This document shows positions 1-11,783 of a stretch of 64,000 nucleotides of DNA, one piece after another; within the stretch, counting starts at the first letter, position 1; every line of letters begins with the position of its first letter. The position numbers were made by a program, and so were the translations under genes. The notes beneath the pieces were generated by a model. It saw only the letters and a program-made list of their open reading frames with translations, ran no database searches and was not told the origin of the DNA. This stretch comes from Magnolia sinica (lineage: Eukaryota > Streptophyta > Magnoliopsida > Magnoliales > Magnoliaceae), in contig NC_080584.1 of NCBI RefSeq assembly GCF_029962835.1, positions 83,108,862-83,172,861 of the forward strand, written 5' to 3'.

Positions 1-74
1 AAGATAGTCTTTTTGCCTAGGGCTTGAGCTCCTTTCAGGGGGCATGTGAATTTGGTCCTGTGGGGGGGTTATGT

Positions 75-817
75 CAATAGCTCTAATCTATACCATTGAC
101 CACACACGCGCGCGCGCGCTGAGCCAAGCCGAGCCGAGTCCGAGTCCGTGCCCGTGTCCGCGTGCGCGACGCGACGCGACGCACACGACGGGATGGGACG
201 GGCTGGGCGTGGGCGTGGGCGCGGGCGCGGATGCGGGTACGGGTACGGGTACGGTGTGTGTGTGTACTCACATGGGTACTCGTAGGACTGTATGTGCGGG
301 AGTGTACTCGCACTTGCGCTTTTTCATTTTAAACCAGAGAAATGCGTCCCTTCCGGTTGGTCGCCTCTGTTGGGTTTAAACCCAACGGACCTAACCTTTT
401 GTAAAGGGTGCTTATGCACCACTTCAGAGTCCATATAAAGATTACCGATTCCAATTTTAAAAAACGAAATTATTATCTCTCTTATAAAACTCTCTCTGAT
501 ACAATTTTAAGAATTTTACTGAGTTCATCGCTGAGTCAACTGAGCACTTTCGGATTAAACTGCAAGTGGTTTGAGCCCGTGTACAGTGAGTGCACCGCTG
601 GGACCAGGTCATAGTCGTTGTATCCTGGAGGTCGATTGCTCTGGAAACCTATTGCACTTGGGACGCTGTCCAAGGGGAGCAAATTCGATTTCAAGCCGAG
701 TGACTCAGTCACGCCTCGACTCAATTCAATAAGTTCTTCATTCTCAAAATTTATTTTCCTTTTTTTTTAGGTTTTCGATTTTTAATAGTCTATTTAATTC
801 AACCAAATATTCCAACA
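75..817 (+). mobile_element. partial or solo Copia-type LTR
   Basis: The stretch resembles in plan the LTRs of the Copia element at 21429-28396. It begins with a GC-rich run of alternating C/G (about 100-260), then has an AT-rich leader, the string GTTGTATCCTGGAGG near 617 (compare GTTGTATCCTAGAAGC in that LTR), and ends TTCCAACA at 817. No internal domains follow, so it is a solo or cut LTR of a related but diverged family. The left border and any target duplication could not be fixed because the window begins here. An old fossil; LTR identity is inferred from layout and from the short matches. Confidence 0.45.
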
Positions 818-2280
818 GGCCCTTCGTGTGGTGTGGATGCCGCTATGCTTAAATGTGAGTGTGGGCTTAGAAAGCTTTCCTCGTCTGTCAAACACTCTGC
901 GGAAACAGAGTTTTGACACTATACCAGCCTGATTGGCATGAACGTGATATTAGTGGTAGCTATCGACTAAGAAATGTGTTTAAAAAATGTAAATACAACA
1001 AGTCAGGATGACATTGAAATAACAATGGGTTTTAAAAAAAAAAAAATCTAAAACCATCAACTAACAAATGGGGAAAAATGTAAATACAAGAAGTCATGAT
1101 CACATTGAAATTTGTTTTTATCCAAAAAAAAAAATGGAATTATAATCACTAGGTTGGTGCCTGGGCCTGTGTCTAGTGGCATGATTCTGTGTGGGTGTTT
1201 TTTCTTAACTTCTCTCATTCTATGTGGCATTCTCTCTCTCTCTCTCACTCTCTCTCTGATGAAAAGATGCTGGCATTGAAAAATGGAAGTTATGGCAAGT
1301 GCGAAAAGATGGTCGACTTGAAATTAATGTAGTTGCAAATTTGGGAGCCCACTCAATTGTATGAATGCTTTGAAAATCTTTGTTTGGTTCATGAAACAAA
1401 GTTAGGTCTGACTTAAAGGTTCTTTGGATGTAATCATAGTTACTCCTTTATTGATTATTAGCCACTTGACCCCAACTGAGCTGATTCTTACAAAACCAGC
1501 TATAGTTATTCATACACCAAAATCGCTAATTAGGAACTACAGCTATTTTGATGCGTCCAGCATTCGGACTCTTGTGAGGTCAGGTTTTCCTGATCCAATA
1601 AGGTTGGTGTTGGTCCATTTTCCATCACAGATTGAGGCAATGAATGCCTTCCGGGTGAAAAATAGAAGCTTTTGTCTCCATAATCCCATTTCGATGTGGG
1701 TCCTTCAGTAAATAAATCCGCCTTTCTGGATTTTTACTAGTTGGGCATTTTCTCAGGGCAATGACCGCAAATCATGTATGTTTTTAAGGCCTACCGGTGG
1801 GCCAGATTGTGCATTCTTATTTGCCAAGCTTCTTTCAGGAACATAGTTGTAGTTGCAAATGTAATTTACAATTTATTATTTCTATAGTGCTTTTCTGGTT
1901 TTCCATATGGAAAGATGACGATATGTCCATTGTCTTGTGATTTTTCTTGGCAGAAACCTTAGCTATAACAAATTGTTGGACCAATTCCACTTACCTTTGA
2001 TAACTTGGCAAAATCTCAATTCATGTAAGCAACCTTGTTTCTCAAAAAAAAATTTCCTACAGCAGATCTCTATGATAAGTGTTACAGTGCTATTAGAAAT
2101 AACTGCTTAATTACAACAACTTCAGAGTCCGTAGCCAACATTATTTATCTGACAAAAGAAAGGTCGTTTGATGCTCTCTTTAATACCAGTGAATATTCTT
2201 TTTGTCCAGATTTCCATGTGGAAATTTTATAACGATCTTAGACTTTCACTGATTATTTTACTGCAATTTTACATGCTGCA
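818..2280. other. no gene recognised; simple repeats
   Basis: I find no convincing coding sequence here. There is a CT-rich microsatellite at about 1228-1256 and several poly(A) runs (1030-1043, 1121-1132). The short open frame near 1424-1711 has no family I recognise and no splice context that joins it to the EDR2-like exon downstream. It could be intron of the gene to which that exon once belonged. Confidence 0.4.
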
Positions 2281-2382
2281 GATTCCTGCAGGAAAGCACC
2301 TGATGGAGCTTGTTGCAGTTGATTGGTTCAAAGACGTGAAACGAATGGACCATGTTGCCATGTGTCACGGCTGTGCAGTCCA
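2281..2382 (+). pseudogene. lone exon of an EDR2-like DUF1336 protein
   Basis: One exon of 34 codons is bordered by a clean acceptor (TGCTGCAG before 2281) and donor (GTAAAT after 2382). It reads IPAGKHLMELVAVDWFKDVK and then RMDHVAMCHGCAVQ. From memory this is the start of the C-terminal DUF1336 domain of ENHANCED DISEASE RESISTANCE 2-like proteins, which bind lipids through PH and START domains and act at membranes. In the family I recall a basic pair (ARR or ARK) where this copy has AMC. No exon for the preceding or following parts of the domain was found on either side, so I read it as a gene fragment caught in repeats. A real gene with very long introns reaching left of the window is less likely because the downstream exons are also absent. 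Confidence 0.55.
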
Positions 2383-2802
2383 AGTAAATCTACTGATCTT
2401 CTCTTTAGTGCCATTTTTTACTATCATATGCTGACAAATTATGTGAAATCAGCATGATAAATGATTTCTCTGATGGTTTCAAATCTAAAGGGCGTTTAAA
2501 AGCTAAAGCAGCAGGATGGAACATAGTAGCAGAGTCACTAATACGATAAACCTCAATAAAAAGTCAGTGTAACTGTTTTATGCACTCTCAATGTCTGTAG
2601 GGATTCAAGTGATGCCTGACATAAATTAGTTCTATCTTTAACATTTTATTTCTCCATGGGCATATTAGAGAGAACTTAAGCTTGAAGAGTTTCCATGAAG
2701 GCTGGTTTGTCAATAAGTGGGCACAAGAACTCACTACTGAATATTTTTTGTTTGTTCATGCATCCTAAATTTAGTTGCAGTGTTTGGTTTGTTTGTTTGT
2801 TT

Positions 2803-2836
<34 letters not shown>

Positions 2837-4140
2837 AAGAATTCATTTGAAAACCACCGTTAACAAAAGTGAATATTTAGAACACTGTTCAAGCCAGCAA
2901 GCTGTTGACGCAAGTATTGTCATTTTCATTTTTTTTAGGAATGTGAAAAGTAGAATAGGTTCATAAAAATAAATAAATAAATAAATAAATAAGGAAGAAG
3001 AAGAAGAAGAAGAAGAAGAATAGGTTCATGAGTATCCCTAGCCCTAAGAAACTGGAATATAAGAAGTAGAATAGGCTCTTCTTTTCTGTTTATCTTATAA
3101 TTTTTAAAATAAAGTTTTTGCTGGAGGAGTAGGAAGTGTTTGGCAGTCTAAAAGAAAATAAACATAGAAACCCAAGTAGATACTACTTACACCTGTCTCT
3201 TAAAATAAAATCAATAATGCTGAATGCTTGGTAAAAAATGATAGGTTTACTCAGTTCCTAACCATCTTTTCTTGCAGCCCATAGCTGTATGCTTGAAACC
3301 ATATGATTGTGTGGATTATGATATTTACTCTATTTCTCAGTGTGTTTTGCTGATGTAGGTTGCATTCACCCCACATGCACTGCTCAACATTGGTTGTGAG
3401 CCATACTAAAAGGGTTCTTGTCTCCAAGATCTCTTGTTCAGATATTCCCTTCTGCTTTTCCCCACTTTTCTATTATAATGGTATTTTGTCTTCAAAAAAG
3501 CATTGCTTGTGATATGTGGGGATCTGACATTCCTCATAACATGCAGATCCTCATGGTTTATGAATTTTGATTGTACTAAATCCACATGAAGGAAGCATTG
3601 CTTGAGAATCCCCTTTTATTTCTTAATTTTCGTGGGATTTTCCCGAGTATAATCCAAGAACAGTCCTGATATTTAAAAATCCTTCAGTGACTGAGAACTG
3701 ACTGAGAAGGGAATTTCACTTCGGAACCAATGAGTATTGGTTCAGAATTTTTTGGATGCGGCTGTACTCACATGTCATGAACACTTACAGAATTTCCTGC
3801 TGCGGATACCTTAATAGCATCTAAAGTTGAAAATTACAATGCGAGCTGCTTGAGCTACAAATGTCTTGCAAGCATACGCCAAGGGCATGTTTAGATGCAC
3901 GGAAAATGGAACTTGTTTTAGACGGATGACAACAGGGCTGTTCGGTTAGGTGGATTCCACACAATAATCATTATATTATGCATTGCCAGAATTCTTTGGC
4001 ATGAGACAAGGTGACAGTTGTCCAATGAATTATGAGGATTCCACTTGCTATCCAGACAGGCACTCCAAATGTTTAGCATTCACAGTCGCAAGAAAAGTTA
4101 AGGAGATATCGACTTCTGTCAAAGTATATATGATAATGAT
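2383..4140. other. no gene; microsatellites
   Basis: No coding exon is recognised. Simple repeats are a long poly(T) at 2807-2835 preceded by (GTTT)n, an (AAAT)n run at about 2969-2992 and a (GAA)n run at about 2993-3020. These fit decayed intron or intergenic sequence. Confidence 0.5.
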
Positions 4141-4148
4141 ATATGTGA

Positions 4149-4368
4149 ACTTGTTGATAGTAGGCTATGTAACTTGCCTAGCTCCCTCTTCCGTTCTGAT
4201 TTTACAACAAGAGAGAGAGTTAGACAAGTTACAAAGACTATTAATCTTACTAATCTTACTCGGTAGACTTGTTGATAGTAGGCTTTTTAACTTGCCTGAC
4301 TTCCTATTTTCTTGTGATTTTACAAGAAAAGAGAGAGTCAGACAAGTTACAAAGACTATTAATCTTAG
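4149..4368. repeat. tandem duplication of a foldback unit
   Basis: Two direct copies with a period near 118 bp begin with ACTTGTTGATAGTAGGCT at 4149 and 4267. Each copy carries an internal inverted repeat: TAACTTGCCT on the left arm and AGACAAGTTA on the right, around a run of CTCTT/AGAGAG. The unit therefore folds into a hairpin and looks like a small foldback element that was duplicated in tandem. The open frame of 178 codons across it is a by-product. Confidence 0.6.
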
Positions 4369-4460
4369 GCTCTCACCCGCTCCCGCTACCTCCGATTCTC
4401 ACGCTCCCTCTCTCACTCTCTCCTTGATTCTTTGCGTTAATCCCGAGGGGCCTTATATAG

Positions 4461-5325
4461 GCCTAGGGTTTCGCTCGATCACAACCGTACGCTGCTATTT
4501 CATGACACGAACTGTTTAGATGTTGTGGCTTCACCCTCTGATCCTCTTTGCATATCACTTATCCAACGTTTGGGATGGATTCTCACCATCATGGCCCACC
4601 GGATGAGTGTCTTTGATCGGAAAATGGAGCCCACATCATCATGGTGGGTTTCTCGACTGGACGGGGAAGATGGAATCATCACCCATGGCAAGTTTTTATC
4701 GACGGTGTATTCCGACGATCTGAGTCGTCTGGATGGACTGGATGGGTCCCCTGACCGTTGTGGGGCCCACTAATCCCATCGCAGCTCACCCGAATGCAAA
4801 TACTCGTGAGAAATTCCATCGTGGCTTTTTCTCGTGGGGAGGGTAGATCTTTTCGGGAAGTAGGTGGCCGGCCATTGCTGCCGTAGATAGGACGTTTAGG
4901 ATGGTGACACGAATCCCCAGAAACGGCCCGGATCGCACCAGGTCGCACCACCCGAAGAGGAAAGCATCTTTCCTCCTTTCGTCAAGCCACGGAAAACGTC
5001 CTTCCTGGATGCTGAACGGAGGGCTGGGATGGGTCAAGGTGGATGGATAAGATGGAAAGGGAGGAGGGTGCGCAGATTGCCAGCCTGGCATGATGAAACG
5101 GAGTTCCGTTTTCGAGTCGCACGCACACCTCTGCTTGGGCCGAAGATCGCGTGCATGAACACGTGTGATATCACGCGAAAAGGGTTAGGTTTTGGTTGGA
5201 GGCATCCTCCGGTCACAATGGATGGTCTCGATCACTCATGTGGGACATGATGATGGACCCTAGTTCGTACGATCAAACGCTGTCCATTCAAACAGCAATG
5301 TTCGGTGGGAAGAAGAGGAAGCGGT
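4461..5325. repeat. repeat block R1, copy a
   Basis: The block starts at GGCCTAGGGTT and ends near GGGAAGAAGAGGAAGCGG. It is matched over its whole length by 20950-21428 joined to 28402-28790, where a Copia element splits the second copy. By eye the copies differ by roughly one base in ten. It is GC-rich compared with its surroundings and is preceded by a CT-rich stretch and a TATATAGG motif (4455-4462) that would suit a promoter. No long open frame is shared between the copies, so I cannot name a product; it may be a piece of a captured gene or of an unclassified element. Confidence 0.65.
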
Positions 5326-5382
5326 TTGCGTACTGAGTAAACTCTGTGGGGCCCGCCATGATTTATATACTCAATCCACTCC

Positions 5383-7400
5383 CACTACAAGAAAGGGGGC
5401 AAAGGCTACAGTCAAAAACCATAGGGAAAATCATTTTGCGACGGATATGATCCGTAGCAATACATACCAATAGCTACGGACGAAAGCTGTAGCTATAACT
5501 AGGGCTTATTTTCGCGGCTATTTTTTTTTTAATTGTAATAATACGACCTATTTCCATTACAAGAACCTGTTGTGATTAATAACTCATCTAAGCTTAATGT
5601 TGATAGAAATAGTGCATAAAATGCAATCAGAAAAAAAAAAAACGATGCATTTATTACAAAGAGCAATCAAATCATACAATGCATCCTACATTCACATTTC
5701 TAAATAAACAATACTTCACTTTGCTCAACCTATCATAAGAATTACAACTAAGGTGTGCCCTCATGTGCAAAAAATAAATACACTCCAACACAGTAAACAT
5801 CCTCCATATGCATTCAATAATGCTCACATTTTTACAGAATTTTCTTCCTTCAGACGGTCAATTTCATGTTTGCCCGCTGAAATTTAAGTTTGCCCCGCTA
5901 AATTTCATGTTTGCCCGCTGAAATTCAAGTTTGCCCCGCTGAATTTCATCTTTGCCCCGCTGAATTTCATGTTTTCCCCGCTCAATTTCATGCTTGCCCC
6001 GCCCAACTTTCAGTTTGCCCAACTGAATTTCATGTTTGCCCCGCTCAATTTAACTAGTGTGAGTTTTCAAAAAACTTGCATGAGTTTTTGTTTTAGTTGA
6101 CTCAACTCGAGAAGGTTTGAGTCGAATTTGTATTTTAAAAGTATGACCTCAAGATACTTTTATTGGGAAATAGAAAATTGATGAACCCAAGATTTTCTAC
6201 AAAAGTGGTTAAATTCTCTTTCAATTTTTGCAAAAACTCCATTTTCGATATCATTTAGCACATGGGTTTTGTCTATGATAATCCAATAGGAATGATGATT
6301 CGAGAACGTACCAATAAACAATAAACAATAGCCTAGATATATAATGTTTATATTAAAAAATTGAAGAATTTTTGCTCGGAATTGTTTGGTTAGAAATGAA
6401 AGGATTCTTATCTCACCACCAACCAACAAGCAATTCCTCGGTTAGAAAAATAGAGTGGTTAGTCAGTTCATGCATGCTCCTTAAATTACAATCAGATATT
6501 CAAGATATCACAACGACTTTAAAACATGTAGTTAAACTGAGTTTTCTTGAGTAAATTAGTCTTGATCGTTAAGGTTACAGGATAGGCCATTAACCAATCT
6601 GACATGTTCGATAAAGATGTGACTATTTACATCAATATCTCATGTATAGAGAAAGGACAAAACACATTGAGATGGATCATCAACTTGCATCCATATCTTA
6701 GTTGTAGAACAAGGACAAAACACATCGAGACGGACCATCATTTTATACGGGTAAAAGGTGCTAGTACAAATGCATTCATTACAAAATGTTTCAATCATCC
6801 ACCTTAATCACCAACTACATGTCAACATTGCTTATGTACTCATGGGTTATCAGGGATGTAGATTTTTCAGTATAACTACTCCAAAATGAGACAACCAACA
6901 TAGGAATTTGATAGCTACATAATGCATGCACAATTGCTGATGAAGCATAACCCAAATATCGCATTGAGATGGTGATATTAATAGTCGGATTTTGGACCAC
7001 TGGCTATTTTACTATAACCCTCCATTTGATGTCCATCAATTGGATGGTTAGGATTATATGATCAATCCGAATTTAGAGACATGGAACCAAACTAGTTTTC
7101 TCATTCTAAAATCGCAGAAAATGGCTAATAATAATAAAAAGAACAAAAAAAAAAAAAAACATAAGTGGTGCATGGCTAATTAATTATGGAGAATAACTCA
7201 AAAATTACATTGAGAAGATGATGCTAACCATCTGATTAATGCCTTGAAAAGCCACATCCCACCGACCCGGTCGACCCCGATTCAATGTCCAGTCCTACTT
7301 TTGGGGTCGGCTGCCAGATAGGCTTACAGCACCTATAGCTACGGTGTTAATCCGTAGCCATAAATGCAAAATCCGTAGCCATATTTTCAGCGTACTTACA
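5383..7400. mobile_element. CACTA (En/Spm) element, 3' end unclear
   Basis: CACTACAAGAAA at 5383 is the typical terminus of plant CACTA elements. It is followed by subterminal copies of a CCGTAGC/GCTACGG motif (5450, 5474, 5490), and the same motif returns in clusters at 7336-7382 (TAGCTACGG, ATCCGTAGCCAT twice). That is the arrangement of subterminal transposase-binding repeats at both ends. No clean CTTGTAGTG end follows 7382, so the right terminus is lost or diverged. No transposase coding is seen, so it is non-autonomous. A minisatellite lies inside it. Confidence 0.65.
5859..6057. repeat. minisatellite, about 21-24 bp unit
   Basis: About nine copies of a unit close to TTTGCCCCGCTGAATTTCAT follow one another, with variants such as GCCCGCTGAAATTTAAG. 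The array sits inside the CACTA element. The unit alternates between two sub-types (TTTCATG and TTCAAGT), so a dimer may be the true period at the left end. Confidence 0.75.
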
Positions 7401-8329
7401 AAATAGAAGTATTTTCGTCCTCAAATTTGGTGTCCGCGCGTGCTAGTCTAAGTTGGTAACTTAAGTTTGTATTCCTCCATAAAAACCGCTGGATAAAAGG
7501 TACTGTCTACAGTGATAAATTTCTCAGCCTAAAAACATTATAAAAAATAAAAATAAAAAAAGGGCTCAGCCGGTCTCTGACAGCAGATACCCCTGGCCAA
7601 TGAATTTCTTGACTACGACTTGTACCTTGTGGTAGTGGATTCAATCAGGTTGGGGAACATGATATATGTATTGTATATCTACACCCTCCATCCATTTTGT
7701 CAACTCATTTTAGGTCATGAGTTAAAAAAATGAAGCAGACAGGTGGACCATACAAGAAACAATTGTGATTGAATGCTCACTATTAAAAATTTCCTAGGCC
7801 CCATCATAATGTTTATTTGCAATCCAGCCTCATCATAATATTTATTTGCAATCCAGCCTGTTGATAAGGTCAAACAGACCTGATGAATGGAAAACAAAAA
7901 TATCAGCTTGATCCAAAACATAGCCTGTGAGGAGTTTTTAATATTTAATCATCACAGTTTCCTGTGGTGTGGTTAACTTGACATTCAGACCATATTGATT
8001 TTTGGGCTCATGGCCTAAAATGAGCTGGTGAAAGGGATGGATGGTGTGGGTCTACAAAGCACACCCCAAGGTGGGCCCCACTGTTGTGGCCGGACTGAAG
8101 TCGGTTTTATCCCAAACTGACCGAATCTGTTCCCTAACAACACATTAATGTTGGGGTGCATCTAATGGTTAGATTGACTGATTTTTGAGGTACCCATTTT
8201 CATGGTGGTAACATCTTGACTGGATGGTTATCTTGCTTTCTACTTACTCAGCATATTAGTATGTTTGGAGTGGAAACGTATGTTTGGTTTTCATTATCAA
8301 ATAAGTACTTATCCATCAAGTTTGTTCAG
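7401..8329. other. no gene; degenerate miniature-element sequence
   Basis: Non-coding. The phrases typical of the miniature elements of this window (latent CCACACCATAGG, GATCCAAAAC, GGCCTAAAATGAGCT, GGTGGGCCCCACTG near 8071) are scattered from 7680 to 8110, on top of general AT-rich sequence. No paired ends were found. Confidence 0.4.
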
Positions 8330-9320
8330 TCCACCATTTGTATGCACTGTCCATTATGTGGGCCCAACCTTTGATGTGGATTGTTCATTATGTTAGGCCC
8401 ACCTTGGCCTTGTCTTCAATGTGAACCGTTTATCATGCGGGGCCTACCTTCGATGTGGACCATACATCTTATGAGGCCCACCTTTGATGTGGGCTATCCA
8501 TCATGCAGGCCCATCCTGGATGTGGGTTGTCCATCATGCGGGCTCACCTTTACTGTGGATCATCCATCATGCAGGGCCCAACTTCAAAATGGGCTATTAA
8601 CCAAGCAAGGCCCAGCTTAGATGTGACCCACCAACAATGTTACTGTCCATCATTTGGGGCCCACCTTTAATATCCATCACCCATCATATGAAGTCCACCT
8701 TTGATGTAGATTTCCCATCTTATGGGCCCCACCTTCGATGTGGTGGTCCATACGTGGCGCCCACCTTGGATGTGGGCCATTCATCATCAACACCTTTAAT
8801 GTGGACTATCCATTATGTGGGGCCCACCATCAAAATAAATCATCCATCAAATAGGGCCCACCTTCAATGCTCAACCTCCATCATCTAGAGCCCACCTTTG
8901 ATGTGGACCGTCCACCATGTGGGCCCAAATTAAGATGTGGGCAATCCATCTTGTAGGGCCTACCTTTGATGTGGGCCTTTAATCATTAGGGGCCGAACCT
9001 TTAATGTGGAATTTCCATTATATGGGGCCCACCTTGATTTGGGTCATCCAACATGCGGGGCCCACATTCAATGTTATTGTTTGTCATTTAGGGCTACATT
9101 CAATATCCACGTCCCCTCATGTGGAGCCCACCTTTGAAATAGATTGTCCATTGTGTGGGTCCCACCTTCAATGAGGGTAAACACCATGGGGGAAGAGTTG
9201 GATGCAGGCCATTCATCATCAAGGGTGTACCTTTGATGTGGGCAATCTGGGCACCACCTTTGATGCACCACCCATTATGTGGGGCCTCTTTAGTCACGGA
9301 CCATCCATCACGTGGAGAGA
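8330..9320. repeat. degenerate satellite, unit about 36-40 bp
   Basis: The phrase 'CCATCATGTGGGGCCCACC' followed by 'TTTGATGTGGA' recurs about 25 times in direct orientation with a spacing of roughly 36-40 bases and much drift. The unit resembles the terminal part of the miniature elements in this window (GTGGGGCCCACCATGATG). Open frames on both strands across it are repeat-encoded and not genes. Confidence 0.8.
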
Positions 9321-9611
9321 TAGATAAGAAAAAAAATAACTAATTAATTTAAAATTATGCTTATCAAACTAACTTAAGTTCTAAAAAAAAGTTACTTATT
9401 TGAATAGTATCAAATGTTTACTTTTTATACTTGTGGAAAAAAAAAAAAAATTTTCCTTTTTAGAAATCCAAATAAAATAAGAAGCTGCAGCAAGTCAGAC
9501 AAAATCAAAGACGACGAGAGTACTAAAGATGATAATCATTAATGGCATGAGAACCTTTAACAACTTCACCAGCTTCTGTTGTGTCCTTCTGTTGTGTCCT
9601 GCTATCATCTC

Positions 9612-11783
9612 TTATTTCTTATCGTGGTAAACTTCATCATGCACTGGGGCTAAAGAGCGATCGTCCGAATATTCACATATTGATATATGAGCAGTAGATG
9701 ATGATACATTTGCTAAGAGCAATACCCGCCGGCGAAGATATCCCAAAACATTCTTCTTTCTAAAAAGTGTGTTGAGACCTTTTGGATGAGCTACCAAAAC
9801 CAATTTCTCTAATACAATAGACTTCTCTAAGAAGAATTTCACCAAGTATAGTTCATCGTGGAGCCCTCTAAAACCATTTATTTTTATCACTTTCAGATGA
9901 TGAAAGGTAATATCCGGAGTCTCAATTTTCAGACAAATTCCCATGGCCCGATTGTCTATGGCCCTCATTCCAGATATATCGTCCACGTTGGTATACGAAA
10001 GCTTCAAATTCGCATCGAAAGCAAAAGGAGAATAAATAAGCAGCTCTAAAGTAGATTTTATTCAAAATGAGATTGGCTAAACCAAAAACAACATCCTGGC
10101 CATGCATCAGGTGGACCCCATGATTCTTTGATGAAATCGAAGCTTGAAGAGGTGATCGGTATTGCCACTAATTGTCAATTGGGTTTTAGATGACCCTTGC
10201 CATGTTGTTTTTGGGTAGTATCCATGGGTTCCCACGGACTCATTTTATAGCTGCATTCATGGCCATGGCCATTATAACAACACCCCGGCCGTCAGATGAC
10301 CAGGCACGAGTACAAAAACAACGTACATCTGTGGCCCACCTAATGAATTGATTGGCCTGATTTTTTCATCAGGTCAATCAATTAGTAAAGCCCATCTCAT
10401 TTATAGCTAGGATGTCTGTTGAAACTCTTCAAAGAAATTAAATGGGAACAGAAATTACAATGGGAGCATATGTAGACCTACTTCAATGAAAAGCTTCTCA
10501 AGATAAGGAGATGGGCACTTTTTGAAGAAGCTATATGTGTACAATAGAAAGCATCTGGCACTCCGATCCACCAACAACTGCAATTCTTGCAAATTGTGGA
10601 ACGTAATTGGCAAATCATGGATTCTACTATACTGGCCACAATATACATGCTGCGCATATCAAAAGAAAGACTTAGTAACGTAAAAGTCACATTATTAAAT
10701 AGTTATGCCATACCTAACACACACCTCCGGTCTCCATGCATCAGGTGGGTCCCACTGTGTAGATGACCTGGCCAAAAATTTCAGTTGGAACTGACTGATT
10801 TCAAGCCAGGCCATCTAAAAGCTGGGCCCCAGCTGATGCAGATCAATATAGATGTTTGTTTGGCACAAATCAAAACTGTTAAGAAATTAATAGAGTAAGG
10901 AAAAATTACCTTAAGTGAGGCATTACACAATGTCAGAATTTTAACATGTTTAAGATGGTGCAGAACTGTAATCCAATCACGGCCTCGTCTATAAAAATCC
11001 CCACTTGTACCATTAACAAAGACATCCACCAAGCTCGAAATGTTCTTGAAAGACATAGACGTATCAATAAAACTACCATCGAAATGGAATGACCGGAGGT
11101 TTGGAGCAAAAATCATAATCTCATTGACATTGCAACACTTGAACACAGTCAACCTCTTAAGTGGCAGATCCGGGGCAGAAACCTTGACACGAGTTAGATC
11201 ATGACAACTCCTTAAACTCAATTCCTCGAGTAGAGGGCAATTTGAAAGCATGACTTCAAACAAGGCATCTGTAACTCCAAAATCACTTAGGTGGAGGGTT
11301 TTGAGGTAAGTGAAACCTTTGAAATTCGATGCTAATCTGAAATCCCCGCCACTCAAATTTAAATGGGTTATACAATCACAATCAAAGATGGAGTTGAGAA
11401 ATTTATAAGGCACATGTTGTTTGAAGTCGATATGAAGCTCCTTGACTCTTTTTGCTGCTGCGAATTCGACCCATTTCTCAGCATCTGATTGATTGCATGG
11501 AAGGAAGGAGAACCGAAAAATCTGGATCTCCTTTGCTTTGTGGAGCTGTAGATATCGGTTAACAGTAGTGACGAATTCTTCTGGGGTTTGGCCAGACGTG
11601 AATTCGACACCTAAGTCGAGAGCAGTACCATAAGCCCATATGGATTTCCACATGTTTCTCCATTTACTTGAAAGAATGCTTGTTCTTACTAGCAAATTCA
11701 ATGGCATCAAGGAAAGGACGTAATGAAGAACATCATCAGGTAGGTAATGAAGAACATCATCGGGTAGTTGGCTGATTCTCCAT
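9612..11783 (-). CDS. F-box/LRR/FBD protein gene, start codon uncertain
   Basis: F-box/LRR/FBD proteins are substrate adaptors of SCF ubiquitin ligases: the F-box binds SKP1 and the LRRs bind a target. Three exons on the minus strand join in phase 0: to 10910 (donor AAG|GTAATT), 10649-10482 (acceptor GCGCAG, donor GAA|GTAGGT) and 10043-9612 (acceptor TTTAGAG, stop TAA). The product would be about 490 residues, a normal length. Exon 1 has the F-box (ISQLPDDVLHY ... LVRTSILSSKWRNMWKSIW) and LRRs such as LPLKRLTVFKC. Exon 3 has the FBD-type motif LKVIKINGFRG. Within the F-box, an 8-residue piece ending DDVLHY is duplicated by a 24-bp tandem repeat. The only nearby ATG (11783-11781) is in another frame, and a stop lies in frame at 11800. 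So the gene has lost its start by a small shift, or uses an upstream exon I could not see. It may be a recent pseudogene. Confidence 0.8.
11720..11767. repeat. 24-bp tandem duplication inside the F-box
   Basis: Two adjacent copies (11720-11743 and 11744-11767) differ at one base. On the minus strand each encodes LPDDVLHY, and the 24-bp length keeps the frame. The F-box helix therefore has an extra eight residues compared with the family. Confidence 0.85.

Noticed and set aside
71-379. Open frame in the GC-rich start of the window
   Set aside because: The protein is a string of Gly/Ala/Arg/Thr set by alternating simple sequence, open on both strands; it belongs to an LTR-like region.
3983-4519. 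178-codon open frame
   Set aside because: It runs through the 118-bp tandem foldback repeat and translates it twice; no family resemblance.
8330-9320. Possible CRISPR-like array
   Set aside because: The repeats are degenerate and without unique spacers, and the DNA is plant nuclear.
8381-9343. Several open frames on both strands at 8.4-9.3 kb
   Set aside because: They follow the satellite unit period and carry no domain.
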